From assembly GCA_013373595.1 (NCBI GenBank), contig JABXHO010000031.1:1-48057 (forward strand): a stretch of 48,057 nt of DNA, given 5' to 3'. Origin of the DNA: Flavobacteriales bacterium. GTDB lineage: Bacteria > Bacteroidota > Bacteroidia > Flavobacteriales_D > Crocinitomicaceae. The notes beneath the pieces were generated by a model, which saw only the letters and a list, made by a program, of their open reading frames with translations, had not been told where the DNA came from and made no database searches. Within the stretch, counting starts at the first letter, position 1; the number at the start of each line of letters is the position of its first letter. Of this stretch, positions 1 through 8,697 are shown one piece after another. The translations under genes were made by a program, and so were the position numbers.

Positions 1-1
1 G

Positions 2-424
2 GTTTAGAACCTTACGAGATTACCTTCGATTGAAACAAAGATGTGGATAACAGAAATGAAATTAATGTTGTGTTTAGAACCTTACGATAATACCTTCGAT
101 TCAAACAACCCGTCTGGAGTGGTGACTAGTAGGTCTATACGTTTAGAACCTTACGATAATACCTTCGATTGAAACCTGAATGCTCCACCATGAGTTCATC
201 CTTTACCGTTTAGAACCTTACGAGAACTCGCCCTGAGCCTGCCGAAGGGTACCTTCGATTGAAACTACCATAGTTTGGAGTTTCAGGTTTTCCAAAAAAT
301 GTTTAGAACCTTACGAGATTACCTTCGATTGAAACTCTGCTTTTGTACGTGACTCTCTTTTTCTCATCATGTTTAGAACCTTACGAGAACTCGCCCTGAG
401 CCTGCCGAAGGGTACCTTCGATTG
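2..424 (+). CRISPR. CRISPR array, trailer end, six repeats
   Basis: Repeats start at 2, 72, 141, 208, 301 and 371. Four are 35 nt, beginning GTTTAGAACCTTACGA and ending ACCTTCGATTGAAAC. The copies at 208-265 and 371-424 are long forms carrying about 23 extra bases in the middle; the last also lacks its final AAAC. Spacers are unique, 32-35 nt (37-71, 107-140, 176-207, 266-300, 336-370). The ATTGAAAC 3' end is typical of type I-B and type III repeats and implies plus-strand transcription with the leader and any cas genes left of the window. The middle of the short repeats varies (GAGATT or GATAAT) and repeat 2 ends TCAAAC. The subtype is a guess; no cas gene is visible here. No spacer matches elsewhere in the window were noticed. 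Confidence 0.85.
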
Positions 425-503
425 GCCTTCATTTCGGCAGGCTTAATGCAGCGCGTCTGCGTTGCTTCGCTCAGTCATCACAACACCCAGTTTTGGATTT
501 AGC

Positions 504-555
504 GTTACAGCATTACGATTTTTACCCTTAGCTCGCCAAGGGAATCTTCGAATCG
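504..555 (+). repeat. Decayed long-form CRISPR repeat
   Basis: This stretch aligns loosely to the 58-nt long repeat form. It has a TTACGA block, then a CCCTT...AAGGG hairpin core like the CCCT...AGGG core of the long repeats, then AATCTTCGAATCG in place of TACCTTCGATTG. It lies 79 nt beyond the last clear repeat, on the trailer side, where old repeats decay. Homology is inferred by eye and could be chance. Confidence 0.4.
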
Positions 556-564
556 CCTACACAA

Positions 565-1296
565 CTAATCGAACAAATAATTTTTATGTGCAAAACTGAC
601 CAATTGTGCCAAGCTCACCACTTCGAAACGCTCGAACATCGGGTAAATGCGTTTTTCTACGGCAGAGTGAGAAATACCCAATTCAGCCGCAATTTGCTTG
701 AAGGCATATCCTTTTTCCACCATGCGCAGCGCTTCCAACTCTTTTTGGGAAATAACAATAGACTTGAACAAATCACTATCTAGCGCTTCCTCGAAAGCTT
801 CTTTTTCGGGGCCGTAGGTTCTAAAGCGCATCACCTTTCCAAAGCGCAAACTTCGGTTTACATGGAATCGTCCCATAATACTGGCCAGACTCCCATCTTC
901 TTGCGTGTCGTGAACACTTACACGTGCATAAACGGGAACTTCATGCCCGGCTCTGTGTTTTACTTTTATTTCAATGGTGAAGCTGTATTCTGTTAGACGT
1001 TCATTGCGTTCGTGCAAAAATTGGAGGGCTTTGTCGTTTACTTCTTCTACGAAGGGAGCGAAATCAGAAGCAGTGAAGTTAACTACTCCTGTCATACTTA
1101 ATTCGCTGCTCGGTATTCCAACAACGTCTTCCCAACCATGAGCGTAGAGCATTCGATTCTCTATAAAACTGTATATGTAAATTCCCTCTTCTGGATATTT
1201 TAAGAGGCTCTTATCATAGTCTTGTGCAATGGGAGATGTTAAATCTGCTGGTACATTTGTTATGTAAGCCCGGGAATAGCTTCCACGATTATTCAT
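565..1296 (-). CDS. PAS-like sensor with LuxR-type HTH
   Basis: A 243-residue putative transcriptional regulator. Residues about 30-150 resemble a PAS-type sensory fold (GIYIYSFIENRMLYAHGWEDVVG, then strands ending in MGRFHVNRSL), and residues 180-243 are a LuxR/GerE-type helix-turn-helix (ISQKELEALRMVEKGYAFKQ, then ELGISHSAVEKRI). There is no receiver domain or membrane segment, so it probably senses a cytoplasmic ligand or partner. The ATG at 1296 is the first plausible start. A minus-strand TAATTTTG box at 1352-1359 could be its -7 element, giving a leader of roughly 50 nt. The gene stands alone, between the CRISPR trailer and a long non-coding gap, so no target can be inferred. Confidence 0.75.
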   Translation of the reverse strand: MNNRGSYSRAYITNVPADLTSPIAQDYDKSLLKYPEEGIYIYSFIENRMLYAHGWEDVVGIPSSELSMTGVVNFTASDFAPFVEEVNDKALQFLHERNERLTEYSFTIEIKVKHRAGHEVPVYARVSVHDTQEDGSLASIMGRFHVNRSLRFGKVMRFRTYGPEKEAFEEALDSDLFKSIVISQKELEALRMVEKGYAFKQIAAELGISHSAVEKRIYPMFERFEVVSLAQLVSFAHKNYLFD

Positions 1297-1433
1297 AGTA
1301 GTGATTAAATGGTTTTCATTGAAAGTTAACTATTTACGATTAAACTATCATCAAAATTAAGTGTTAAGTGTATAAGGCGTGACGTGTTTTGGAAATTATC
1401 ACTTTTAGCATTCCTGAACAATATGTTTGCTTG

Positions 1434-1458
1434 CTATCTGCCATACAGATAGTTTTTT
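1434..1458 (+). terminator. Perfect hairpin followed by T6
   Basis: CTATCTG (1434-1440) and CAGATAG (1446-1452) form a perfect 7-bp stem with a CCATA loop, followed at once by TTTTTT. This is the layout of an intrinsic terminator for plus-strand transcription, but no plus-strand gene lies upstream. It may end an unannotated short transcript or be a palindromic operator. Apart from this hairpin and the promoter-like boxes at both ends, I see nothing recognisable in the 573-bp gap 1297-1869. Confidence 0.4.
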
Positions 1459-1841
1459 AAGAAATAATTCAACCCCATACCAAACTACAAACATCAATAT
1501 AATCTCACCTTTACCTAGATCATTTCTACACCGCTCAATTCATTAAAATCTATTTCACCCCTACAAACACAACACCAACTCGCATATCCGGAGCTCGACC
1601 AAACAAATCTGTGATCTTCTTAACCAACATCTGATTATGGAAAATCCGATATTTCTTATAAATAATTTTTTTTGACTCAAACGCTTGAAAAGAGGATAAT
1701 TCATTAGTTATCATGGAGTCCCGTGTTAGATGTGTGCTTCCCTTTGGAAGAGGTCTGTTAATATTCTAACTATACCGTTAAAAAGGTGTTCATTTTCCCT
1801 AAACCGTTTAGTACCAATTTTTTCACGCGATCTAAATTCCC

Positions 1842-1849
1842 TATCTTTG
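1842..1849 (+). promoter_or_regulatory. Bacteroidota -7 box of the T9SS protein gene
   Basis: TATCTTTG fits the Bacteroidota -7 consensus TAnnTTTG and lies 20 nt upstream of the ATG at 1870, predicting a leader of about 14 nt. A TTT in place of the usual TTG lies at the -33 spacing (1820-1822). Confidence 0.5.
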
Positions 1850-1869
1850 GTACTTTAAAAAAAGCTATT

Positions 1870-4800
1870 ATGAAAAAACTTCTACTATTATCCGCTATGG
1901 CGGTGGTCGGTTTGATTGTGCCGAGTATCGTATCAGCGCAGATAACAACTTTCCCGTACTCCCAGGATTTTGAATCATTCGCAACCACAGGTACTTCATG
2001 TACCACGACAAGTCCACTACAAAGTGGTTGGGTCAACGCAGCAACGGCTACAAGAGACTTTCTTGTTGACGCTGGCGGAACAGGTTCAAATCCGACGGGG
2101 CCACAGGGAGTCGATCACAATCCAGGAACCTCATCAGGTATTTACCTTTATGCTGAAACTTCAAGTCCATGTTACACTGGATCTAACTCTTGGCATTTGG
2201 AGTCACCATCAATTGATCTAACAGGATCAAATGATATTCAGTTTACTTTTTGGTACCACATGTTCGGACAGTCTATGGGTACAGCTCACATCGACGTTTC
2301 TGAAGATGCTGGAGCAACATGGACATTGGACGTGATTCCAGCGTGGACAGACGACCAAGACCTATGGCAGCAACAAGTAGTAAGTTTGGCTGCTTTTTCA
2401 GGTACTGTTATCGTACGTATTCGTTATGAAGATCCTTCAAACTTCTACGGAGATTTCGCTATTGATGACGTTTTAATCTACGACCTATTGGTGAACGACG
2501 CTGGGATTTCAGCTTTCATTAATCCTGACGTTCCTACTTGTGTTTTCAACGATTCAGTTTCTGTTGAGTTGACAAACTACGGTACAGATACATTGACTTC
2601 AGTGAATATCAACTGGACATGGAATGCTGCAACTCAAACGCCTCTTGCTTGGACAGGATCTTTGCCTTCAGGACAGTCTGAAGTAGTTTACCTTGGTTCA
2701 GTTGCTTATGGTATTGGTGATGACCTGATCGCATGGACGGATACACCAAACGGTGTTGCCGAGTTTGCTTCTGGGTCGGGTAACGACAACTCATCTTTGT
2801 TTGGATTGAGTACAGGTTTGTCTGGAACGTACACAATTGGTGCTACTGGAGATTACCTCGATTTCAACTCAGCAGTTACTGCGATCAACAGTTTTGGTGT
2901 TTGTGGACCTGTTGTGTTTGAAGTACTAGATGGAATTTACAGCGAGCAATTTGTTCTTGGGCCAGTAGTAGGAATGGATGCAACAAATACAGTTACATTC
3001 CGCGGTCAATCTGGAGATCCTGCATTGGCGATTCTTACAGATACAATTACAACATCAACGGCTAATTATATTGTCGCTTTCAACGAAGCCGATTACTATA
3101 CGTTCGAGGACTTAACAATCGAAAATCAAGGGGCAACTTATGGTCGTGTACTTGACTTTCAGGGAGAGTCAGACTGGAATACAATTTCAGGGTGTCATTT
3201 GATTAGTACTACCACTACAACATCAGCGAATAAAAGTGTTATTTACTCTACTTCAGGAAATAATAACCACAACTGTTCTTTCATCAATAATGTGATTGAA
3301 GGAGGAAGTTATGGTGCTTACTGGTATGGTTCTGGTACAAGTGCATTAGCTGAAGGTACTGTATTCGAAGGGAATGAGTTCTTGGATAACTATTACCAAG
3401 GTGCTCGTTTGTACTACGTGAATAATGCAACGTTTACAAACAACATGATCTACGGAGAGTCTGCTTCTACAGGGACTCGTTACGCAAGCTATTTCTACTA
3501 TTGTGATGGTGGATTTAACATCACAAACAATAGAATATACGCTACAGGTTCGTCAGGTTGGTACTATGGAATCTACCTTTCACAGTCAGATGGTTTAGCG
3601 AACAACAGAGGTTTGTTAGCAAACAACATGATTCAGGTTGGTAAGCCAGGTACAACTTCAACGATGTACGGTATTTACTCTTCGAACTCAGGTTACATGG
3701 ATATCTATGGAAACAACATTTTGGTATCTGAAGGAGGTTCTTCATCTCGTGCTTACTACGCAACAAGTGGTGGTGCAACGAGCGTAATGAACAATAACTT
3801 TGTTAACTACACAGCAGGTTACGGTGTTTATTTGAATAGTTCATTCTCAGTTACTGAAATGGATTACAATAACATTCACTCTCCAGGAGGTAGCGTTGGG
3901 TACTTTAACGGTGACCAATTGACATTAGCTGATTGGCAAACTGCTTCAGGTTTTGATGTAAACGGTATGGATAACGATCCACTTTACCACTCAATTATTG
4001 ATCTTCACGTATGTGCTGATACACTTAATGGAGCAGGAGTTGCTCATCCAGATGTAGCAATGGACTATGACGGACAAATGCGCGGAGCGACTCCAGATAT
4101 TGGAGCTGATGAATTCTCAGCATTGTCTACACCATTCTTGGGTGATGATGTTTCTCTTTGTACTGGAGATAGCGTAATGCTTTCTGCTGGAGCACCAACA
4201 GATGCAATCTTGTGGTCAACAGGTGATACTACATTGTCAATTTGGGTTTCTACACCTGGAACGTACGATGTTTCATTGAACGGTGTTTGTGGTTCTGGTT
4301 CTGATACAATCGTTGTTGAAACGGCTGCAGACGTTTACACTGAGTTCTTAGTAGCAGACACGATGTGGTTCTGTACTGGAGGTTCAGCTACTTTGACATC
4401 TACGATGATGGCTGATTCTTACTCTTGGACAGGTGGTTCAACAAACGATACATTGGTGGTAACAACTGGTGGAACGTACACGTTGGATATCGCCGATGCA
4501 TGTGGTTCAGGTTCTGAGTCAATAACAATTGATGAGTACTCTACACCAGTTGCAGGATTTACCTCAACAACATCATTTGCAACAGCTGTGTTTACAAACA
4601 CAACAACAGGAGGTGGAAATACAACGTACGATTGGGATTTCGGTGACGGAAACTCATCTACGGATACAGACCCAATTCACGCTTACAGCAACACAATTAC
4701 GTACACAGTAACATTGACTGCTACAAATGAGTGTGGAACAGATTCATTTACAGATACAGTAACATTGTCTACTATCGGATTGGATGATCTATTCTTGAAT

Positions 4801-5049
4801 GGTGATGTTTCGGTTTACCCGAACCCATCTAAAGGAGAGTTCACAATCGATATGACGGTATTGGCAAGTTCTGATATTACAGTTGAAGTAGAGAACATTC
4901 TTGGAGCAATCGTTTACGAAAGCACACCAGGATCAGTTCAAGGTAACTACTCTGAAAACATCTCATTAGGTAATGCGCCTGCTGGAATGTACTTCGTACG
5001 AGTGACTGCCGGGAAGCAACAACTTGTGAAGAAAATTGTGATTGAGTAA
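1870..5049 (+). CDS. Secreted multidomain protein with T9SS type A sorting domain
   Basis: A 1059-residue exported protein, probably a cell-surface adhesin or matrix protein. The start is placed at 1870 because a signal peptide follows (MKKLLLLSAMAVVGLIVPS, cleaved after about ISVSAQ-like residues near 22-24); the open frame extends 28 codons further upstream without one. Order of domains: MAM/jelly-roll-like (about 24-205, with FWYHMFG and FAIDDVLIY), a CARDB-like beta domain (about 208-310), a right-handed parallel beta-helix rich in NN and aromatic residues (about 319-748), two Ig-like repeats each with a CTG start and a second Cys (about 755-890), a PKD domain (892-967, YDWDFGDGN), and a C-terminal sorting signal (981-1059, VYPNPSKGEF ... 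KKIVIE). The last is recognised by the type IX secretion system. No catalytic motif was recognised. It is monocistronic, with its own promoter and terminator. Confidence 0.85.
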   Translation: MKKLLLLSAMAVVGLIVPSIVSAQITTFPYSQDFESFATTGTSCTTTSPLQSGWVNAATATRDFLVDAGGTGSNPTGPQGVDHNPGTSSGIYLYAETSSPCYTGSNSWHLESPSIDLTGSNDIQFTFWYHMFGQSMGTAHIDVSEDAGATWTLDVIPAWTDDQDLWQQQVVSLAAFSGTVIVRIRYEDPSNFYGDFAIDDVLIYDLLVNDAGISAFINPDVPTCVFNDSVSVELTNYGTDTLTSVNINWTWNAATQTPLAWTGSLPSGQSEVVYLGSVAYGIGDDLIAWTDTPNGVAEFASGSGNDNSSLFGLSTGLSGTYTIGATGDYLDFNSAVTAINSFGVCGPVVFEVLDGIYSEQFVLGPVVGMDATNTVTFRGQSGDPALAILTDTITTSTANYIVAFNEADYYTFEDLTIENQGATYGRVLDFQGESDWNTISGCHLISTTTTTSANKSVIYSTSGNNNHNCSFINNVIEGGSYGAYWYGSGTSALAEGTVFEGNEFLDNYYQGARLYYVNNATFTNNMIYGESASTGTRYASYFYYCDGGFNITNNRIYATGSSGWYYGIYLSQSDGLANNRGLLANNMIQVGKPGTTSTMYGIYSSNSGYMDIYGNNILVSEGGSSSRAYYATSGGATSVMNNNFVNYTAGYGVYLNSSFSVTEMDYNNIHSPGGSVGYFNGDQLTLADWQTASGFDVNGMDNDPLYHSIIDLHVCADTLNGAGVAHPDVAMDYDGQMRGATPDIGADEFSALSTPFLGDDVSLCTGDSVMLSAGAPTDAILWSTGDTTLSIWVSTPGTYDVSLNGVCGSGSDTIVVETAADVYTEFLVADTMWFCTGGSATLTSTMMADSYSWTGGSTNDTLVVTTGGTYTLDIADACGSGSESITIDEYSTPVAGFTSTTSFATAVFTNTTTGGGNTTYDWDFGDGNSSTDTDPIHAYSNTITYTVTLTATNECGTDSFTDTVTLSTIGLDDLFLNGDVSVYPNPSKGEFTIDMTVLASSDITVEVENILGAIVYESTPGSVQGNYSENISLGNAPAGMYFVRVTAGKQQLVKKIVIE

Positions 5050-5068
5050 ATCAATCAACTGATTTGGA

Positions 5069-5099
5069 AAAGGTCTTCTCGTAGAGAAGGCCTTTTTTT
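5069..5099 (+). terminator. Terminator of the T9SS protein gene
   Basis: AAGGTCTTCTC (5070-5080), loop GTA, and GAGAAGGCCTT (5084-5094) form an 11-bp stem with one G-U pair, followed by a run of T. It lies 20 nt after the stop codon at 5049. Confidence 0.9.
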
Positions 5100-5340
5100 G
5101 TTTGGTTCAATTGCAAGATGCGGCGTGGAAGGTCGTGCCGTTTGAACACGATAGATTTACGCTAGCATTGATTAAGATTACTCCCAAAAACTCGCCTAGG
5201 GCGAAGTGCGGTAGCTTCGTGAAGAAAATGGGAATGAGTGAACAACAGATGCGTATAGCTTGCTAACAGCAGGTGTGTGCTACCCAAACCATTTCTGAAC
5301 GAACTTTAGCACGAAGACTGGCCCGATAGGGAAGGTGCAG

Positions 5341-5376
5341 AAAAACAAAAAGCCACCTCAATAGAGATGGCTCTTC
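5341..5376 (-). terminator. Minus-strand intrinsic terminator
   Basis: On the minus strand AGCCATCT and AGGTGGCT pair around a short loop and run into TTTTTGTTTTT. It is about 280 nt past the stop of the nearest minus-strand gene (5653), so it more likely ends a separate short transcript. Confidence 0.65.
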
Positions 5377-5600
5377 GTTTGTACTGTTCTGAGATCATGA
5401 TACCTAACATAACCAAATCACAACCGTTCGTCAGAACTTAAGTTGTTGGAAAGCGAGATGCTTCAATTAGGAATGAGAGACATTCGGTCTTGAAGGCTTT
5501 TACTTTGACTCTAACCACTATTACGCTTTATAAAAGTTATCTGCTTTGCCAACGGTTTATTAGAGGGGAGTGACAGTTTCTAATAGACTTCAGCTTTACA
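5345..5600 (-). ncRNA. Candidate structured small RNA
   Basis: A gene-free stretch with the parts of an independent minus-strand transcript. A TATATTTG -7-type box lies at 5612-5605. Then come three long-range or local pairings, given as plus coordinates: 5560-5565 with 5509-5514; 5490-5495 with 5461-5466, stacked on 5481-5485 with 5471-5475; and 5442-5446 with 5420-5424, stacked on 5434-5437 with 5426-5429. A terminator at 5376-5341 closes it. No open frame of useful size lies inside. The region from 5100 to 5340 shows nothing I recognise. I could not assign it to 6S, SRP, RNase P or tmRNA. It may be a new sRNA, or a long 3' region of the operon upstream. Confidence 0.35.
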
Positions 5601-5652
5601 GTGACAAATATAAGATAATAAATACACAAAAGTGTAAACTAAGTGTATTTTT

Positions 5653-6924
5653 TTAGAAAAACTGTCCAAAACCAAATGTGAAGCCGCCTGCTGATGGTGA
5701 AAATGGATTGATGGAGTAGTCTACGCGGATGCAGGTATTGTAGAGAATATTGAGGTTGAAGCGCAATCCGCCTCCGAGATATAGGTTCGGAATGAGATCA
5801 TCAAACAAGGTGCTATATGACGCCCCAGCTGTGCGTAAAGCACCGTAATCTGCAAAAATAGCAGATTGAATGGTGACATATTTGTGTATCCAGAGCGAAT
5901 GTCGGTATTCTGCGTTCACAATGATTTCCGCGGTTCCTCGCTCTACGCGGTTGCCAATTCCACGTACATTTAAGAATCCATCCAGTACGAAGGGGGCAAA
6001 TGGACTTTCTGCATTGGAGGCGGTGCCCAAGCGAATAAAACTGGCAAGATTTCCTCGTTTGCCAATCAGTTGGTAATAGCTACCGCTCAATTGCAATTTT
6101 AGAAAGCTTGGCGCTGGCGCATCTGAGTAAGTGTGAATCCACTCTCCGTAAAGGCGAGATTTCCATCCTTTGCGACGCTCGAATAAGTTCTCCACTCTGT
6201 TTGTTTCTAGATGTGAACGAACCTGGTGTTTGTGAAAGTTGAATCGTTTCATTCCAAATAAGTCGAAGGCATTGTCTCGCTGTTTGTAATCTTCGTACAT
6301 GTAGGCGGCTCCAATTCCAATGTTGGTGTAGCGTCCAATCCAATAATGTCCGCCCGCTGAAATGGAATAATTGTCAAAGTTGAACGAGCTTACGGTATCA
6401 TTCCCTGCTGGATCACTAAAATACAAGGGTTCAATGGTTGAATACTTGGCAATTGCAAGGTCGTGTCCCGTTTTTTGATTTGAATGCCGCTTTGCTGAAT
6501 GGAAAATGGAGAGTGAGTGACGGTCGTAATACTGATACAATACTCCGAAGGATTGTGCTCTGCCCAAGAAATTAATGTGATTCACGCCCACTTGTAGTTT
6601 CAGTTGATCATCGAAGCCTGACGCGGAAAGAATGGGATACACATAATTTGCTTCGCGGATGTGAAATGCCAAATGGTAGGAAAGCGAATCTTCGGTGGTA
6701 GCAATTCCTTCAACCTCGAAAAACAAGTTCAGGTTACGCAACAGAAAAACATCATCCTCGAATACTTCTTTGTTGAACATGCTTTTTTCTTTACATGAGA
6801 TGATATCGCGCAAATAGCTTTCTTTCGTACTAGTAAGCCCCGTAAACGTGATGGAGTGAATGTGCTGCGCATAACTTGTTTGGGCAAACAAAAACAACCA
6901 GATGATGGTCAATCGTAGAATCAC
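5653..6924 (-). CDS. Omp85/TamA-like outer membrane protein, single POTRA
   Basis: A 423-residue outer-membrane protein of the Omp85 superfamily. A signal peptide (MILRLTIIWLFLFAQTSYAQ) is followed by one POTRA-like domain (about 21-95, SITFTGLTSTKESYLRDIIS) and a 16-strand-type beta-barrel with the conserved loop-6 VRG motif (VRGI, R321) and terminal aromatic GFGQFF. It is much shorter than BamA (about 800 residues with five POTRA), so it is a small Omp85 relative rather than BamA itself. Its GTG start overlaps the stop of the upstream gene (GTGA), so the two are translationally coupled. A role in inserting or exporting a partner is inferred from the family only. Confidence 0.75.
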   Translation of the reverse strand: MILRLTIIWLFLFAQTSYAQHIHSITFTGLTSTKESYLRDIISCKEKSMFNKEVFEDDVFLLRNLNLFFEVEGIATTEDSLSYHLAFHIREANYVYPILSASGFDDQLKLQVGVNHINFLGRAQSFGVLYQYYDRHSLSIFHSAKRHSNQKTGHDLAIAKYSTIEPLYFSDPAGNDTVSSFNFDNYSISAGGHYWIGRYTNIGIGAAYMYEDYKQRDNAFDLFGMKRFNFHKHQVRSHLETNRVENLFERRKGWKSRLYGEWIHTYSDAPAPSFLKLQLSGSYYQLIGKRGNLASFIRLGTASNAESPFAPFVLDGFLNVRGIGNRVERGTAEIIVNAEYRHSLWIHKYVTIQSAIFADYGALRTAGASYSTLFDDLIPNLYLGGGLRFNLNILYNTCIRVDYSINPFSPSAGGFTFGFGQFF

Positions 6925-8522
6925 TTTGTTAAGAATTTGATGCCTAAATTAAAGGTGTTCCCTAAACCTGAGTTGCGCCCTCGCCAGAAGTTGGTGTACA
7001 GTAACTCGAGGTTGAGATTCGACAAAATCTGGTATTTGAAGCCTACTCCAGATGCGGTATAGTTCATCGGAACAACCCAATCGGTGATATTCGGGTTATT
7101 GGGCTCGATGTTGTTTGTGTAGCGATGCACGTGCTGCGTCATTGCGTAAAAGGTGATTTTCTTGGTTGGGAAGTAGCTGATGAAAGCACTTACAGGAAGG
7201 TCGAGCATACCAATTTGACTTTCATTTCGCTTAAATCGGAACCACAAATCAAATTCTGTAAAGAGTTGAAAATCGCCCCACGTTTTGGAGTAAAAAAACT
7301 GATTCCACCATGTGTAGCGATCCCAATCTGCCCAAAATAGGTTCTCTTCAGAATTAGCGGTGTACAATCCCTCAGGATGTTTAATTGTTGGAATACTGAA
7401 GGTAGATTGAATGGAAAAGTCAGCCACTTGCTTGAAGGGTTGAACCTTTACTCGAATACCCGCTGATGTAATGCCAACACGACTCTCCGGTGAGTTTTGA
7501 TAGGAGAAAGCGGGAGAAATTCCGGCAAAAGTTGAGTCGTTTGAGTTTCCAGATGATCGAAAAGAGACATCGAACCCGATATTAACGCGCTTGTTTTTGG
7601 TGATACCGTAGGTAAATTGGAATAAGTGCGTCATAAACGTTGAGCGATATCCTGAAATGCGATTCCCCATCCAAAGCTGTTTGTTTTCGGTATATAAAGT
7701 GTTGAAAAGAGTCAAGTCAGCTTTGCCTTTTCCCAATAGACTTCCCGCAGTAAATGTTTGCAGATTCGGAGGTGAGCTTATATTGGTTGTGTGCGGTTCC
7801 CCTACATTGATTCCCATTTCAGGAGAGGTTTTGCCGTTCAAGGTCCAATCATACGGGTAGTATTGCACGCGGTGGCTCTCATCAAACTTCTCTGTTCGGT
7901 AGCTGTTAATGAAGGCAACAACTTCCGCTTTGTTCTTCCCAAAATCTTCCTCGTACCAACTGAAAATTTCTGAAAGGTAGATGGTATTGTCGCTGGTGTA
8001 GACAAATTGATCATTATTGAGAGCCTTGGTCGTTTGCTGGTCGAGTTGCGCATCTAACAGCTCTTGACGATAAGCAAAATGGGGAATCGGCGGACATCCC
8101 ACAGCACCGCAAACAAGGGCAAAATGAAGTCGGGGATCAGGATATTCTTTACGTATAATATCGTTTTCGAGGTGATCCAGAGATACTTTCCTGCCGTTGA
8201 GTAGAAAGGATTTGTCGGTGAAGAATCCGCTATCGTCCATCGGGGAACCAATTGGGTAATTCTGTGCAACCTTCGAGATGACATAAATGTTGTACACATT
8301 GATGAGGTAGGCCTTTTCCTTTCCAGATGGAAGTGAGGTTTCTCCGATATACGCGATCATTTTGGGGAGATCAGGATCTGACTTCAGATGGACATAATCT
8401 ACTTTTCCATTGAGACAATACTTGAAAAAAAAGGTGTCGGCTGTTGAGAAGAAATCGAACTCGTTTTGAGAGAACCCAACTGAATAAATTGAGACAAATA
8501 GAAATGTTATTAGTCCTTTCAT
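6921..8522 (-). CDS. DUF547 protein fused to an outer-membrane beta-barrel
   Basis: A 533-residue exported protein (signal peptide MKGLITFLFVSIYSVGFSQ). Residues about 25-235 match DUF547, a papain/transglutaminase-like fold of unknown activity; the conserved H133, C138 and C143 block (HFALVCGAVGCPPI) and the EIFSWYEEDF helix are intact. Residues about 255-533 read as alternating amphipathic strands (MTHLFQFTYGI, NIGFDVSFRSSG, FQLFTEFDLWFRF, ending NLGIKFLTK) and look like an outer-membrane barrel of the transporter or porin kind. DUF547 normally occurs alone, so the fusion is unusual. It is the first gene of an operon with the Omp85-like gene. ATCTC...GAGAT (8555-8568) upstream is a possible operator. 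Confidence 0.75.
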   Translation of the reverse strand: MKGLITFLFVSIYSVGFSQNEFDFFSTADTFFFKYCLNGKVDYVHLKSDPDLPKMIAYIGETSLPSGKEKAYLINVYNIYVISKVAQNYPIGSPMDDSGFFTDKSFLLNGRKVSLDHLENDIIRKEYPDPRLHFALVCGAVGCPPIPHFAYRQELLDAQLDQQTTKALNNDQFVYTSDNTIYLSEIFSWYEEDFGKNKAEVVAFINSYRTEKFDESHRVQYYPYDWTLNGKTSPEMGINVGEPHTTNISSPPNLQTFTAGSLLGKGKADLTLFNTLYTENKQLWMGNRISGYRSTFMTHLFQFTYGITKNKRVNIGFDVSFRSSGNSNDSTFAGISPAFSYQNSPESRVGITSAGIRVKVQPFKQVADFSIQSTFSIPTIKHPEGLYTANSEENLFWADWDRYTWWNQFFYSKTWGDFQLFTEFDLWFRFKRNESQIGMLDLPVSAFISYFPTKKITFYAMTQHVHRYTNNIEPNNPNITDWVVPMNYTASGVGFKYQILSNLNLELLYTNFWRGRNSGLGNTFNLGIKFLTK

Positions 8523-8697
8523 AATGAAGTATGCTTAGCGTAATGTTACCGTTAATCTCTTTAGAGATAGTGGTGAGACGTGCACGTATTCAGTTGCTTA
8601 CAAGAAAGGGAGTTTTTTGGCTTCGACGTTAAACGAGAAGTTCAGGAGTTAACTGCTTACGGAATATCATAAATTACCGAAATAAAATGATTAGAAA

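Noticed and set aside
1-565. cas genes next to the CRISPR array
   Set aside because: None seen; the first gene is a regulator on the other strand. The repeat direction puts the leader outside the window.
586-783. Open frame on the plus strand within the regulator gene
   Set aside because: It lies antisense to the LuxR-type gene whose protein shows clear domains; it has no recognisable motif.
5195-5235. DNA similar to the very end of the T9SS protein gene (GTGAAGAAAAT...ATGAGT)
   Set aside because: About 20 of 24 bases match the end of the gene at 1870-5049, but the frame before it is closed by a stop and no sorting-domain residues precede it, so chance or a very old remnant cannot be told apart.
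5283-5305. CCCAAACCATTTCTGA shared with the element near 17652
   Set aside because: The match is short and the flanking structure of the 113-bp element is missing, so it is not a second copy.
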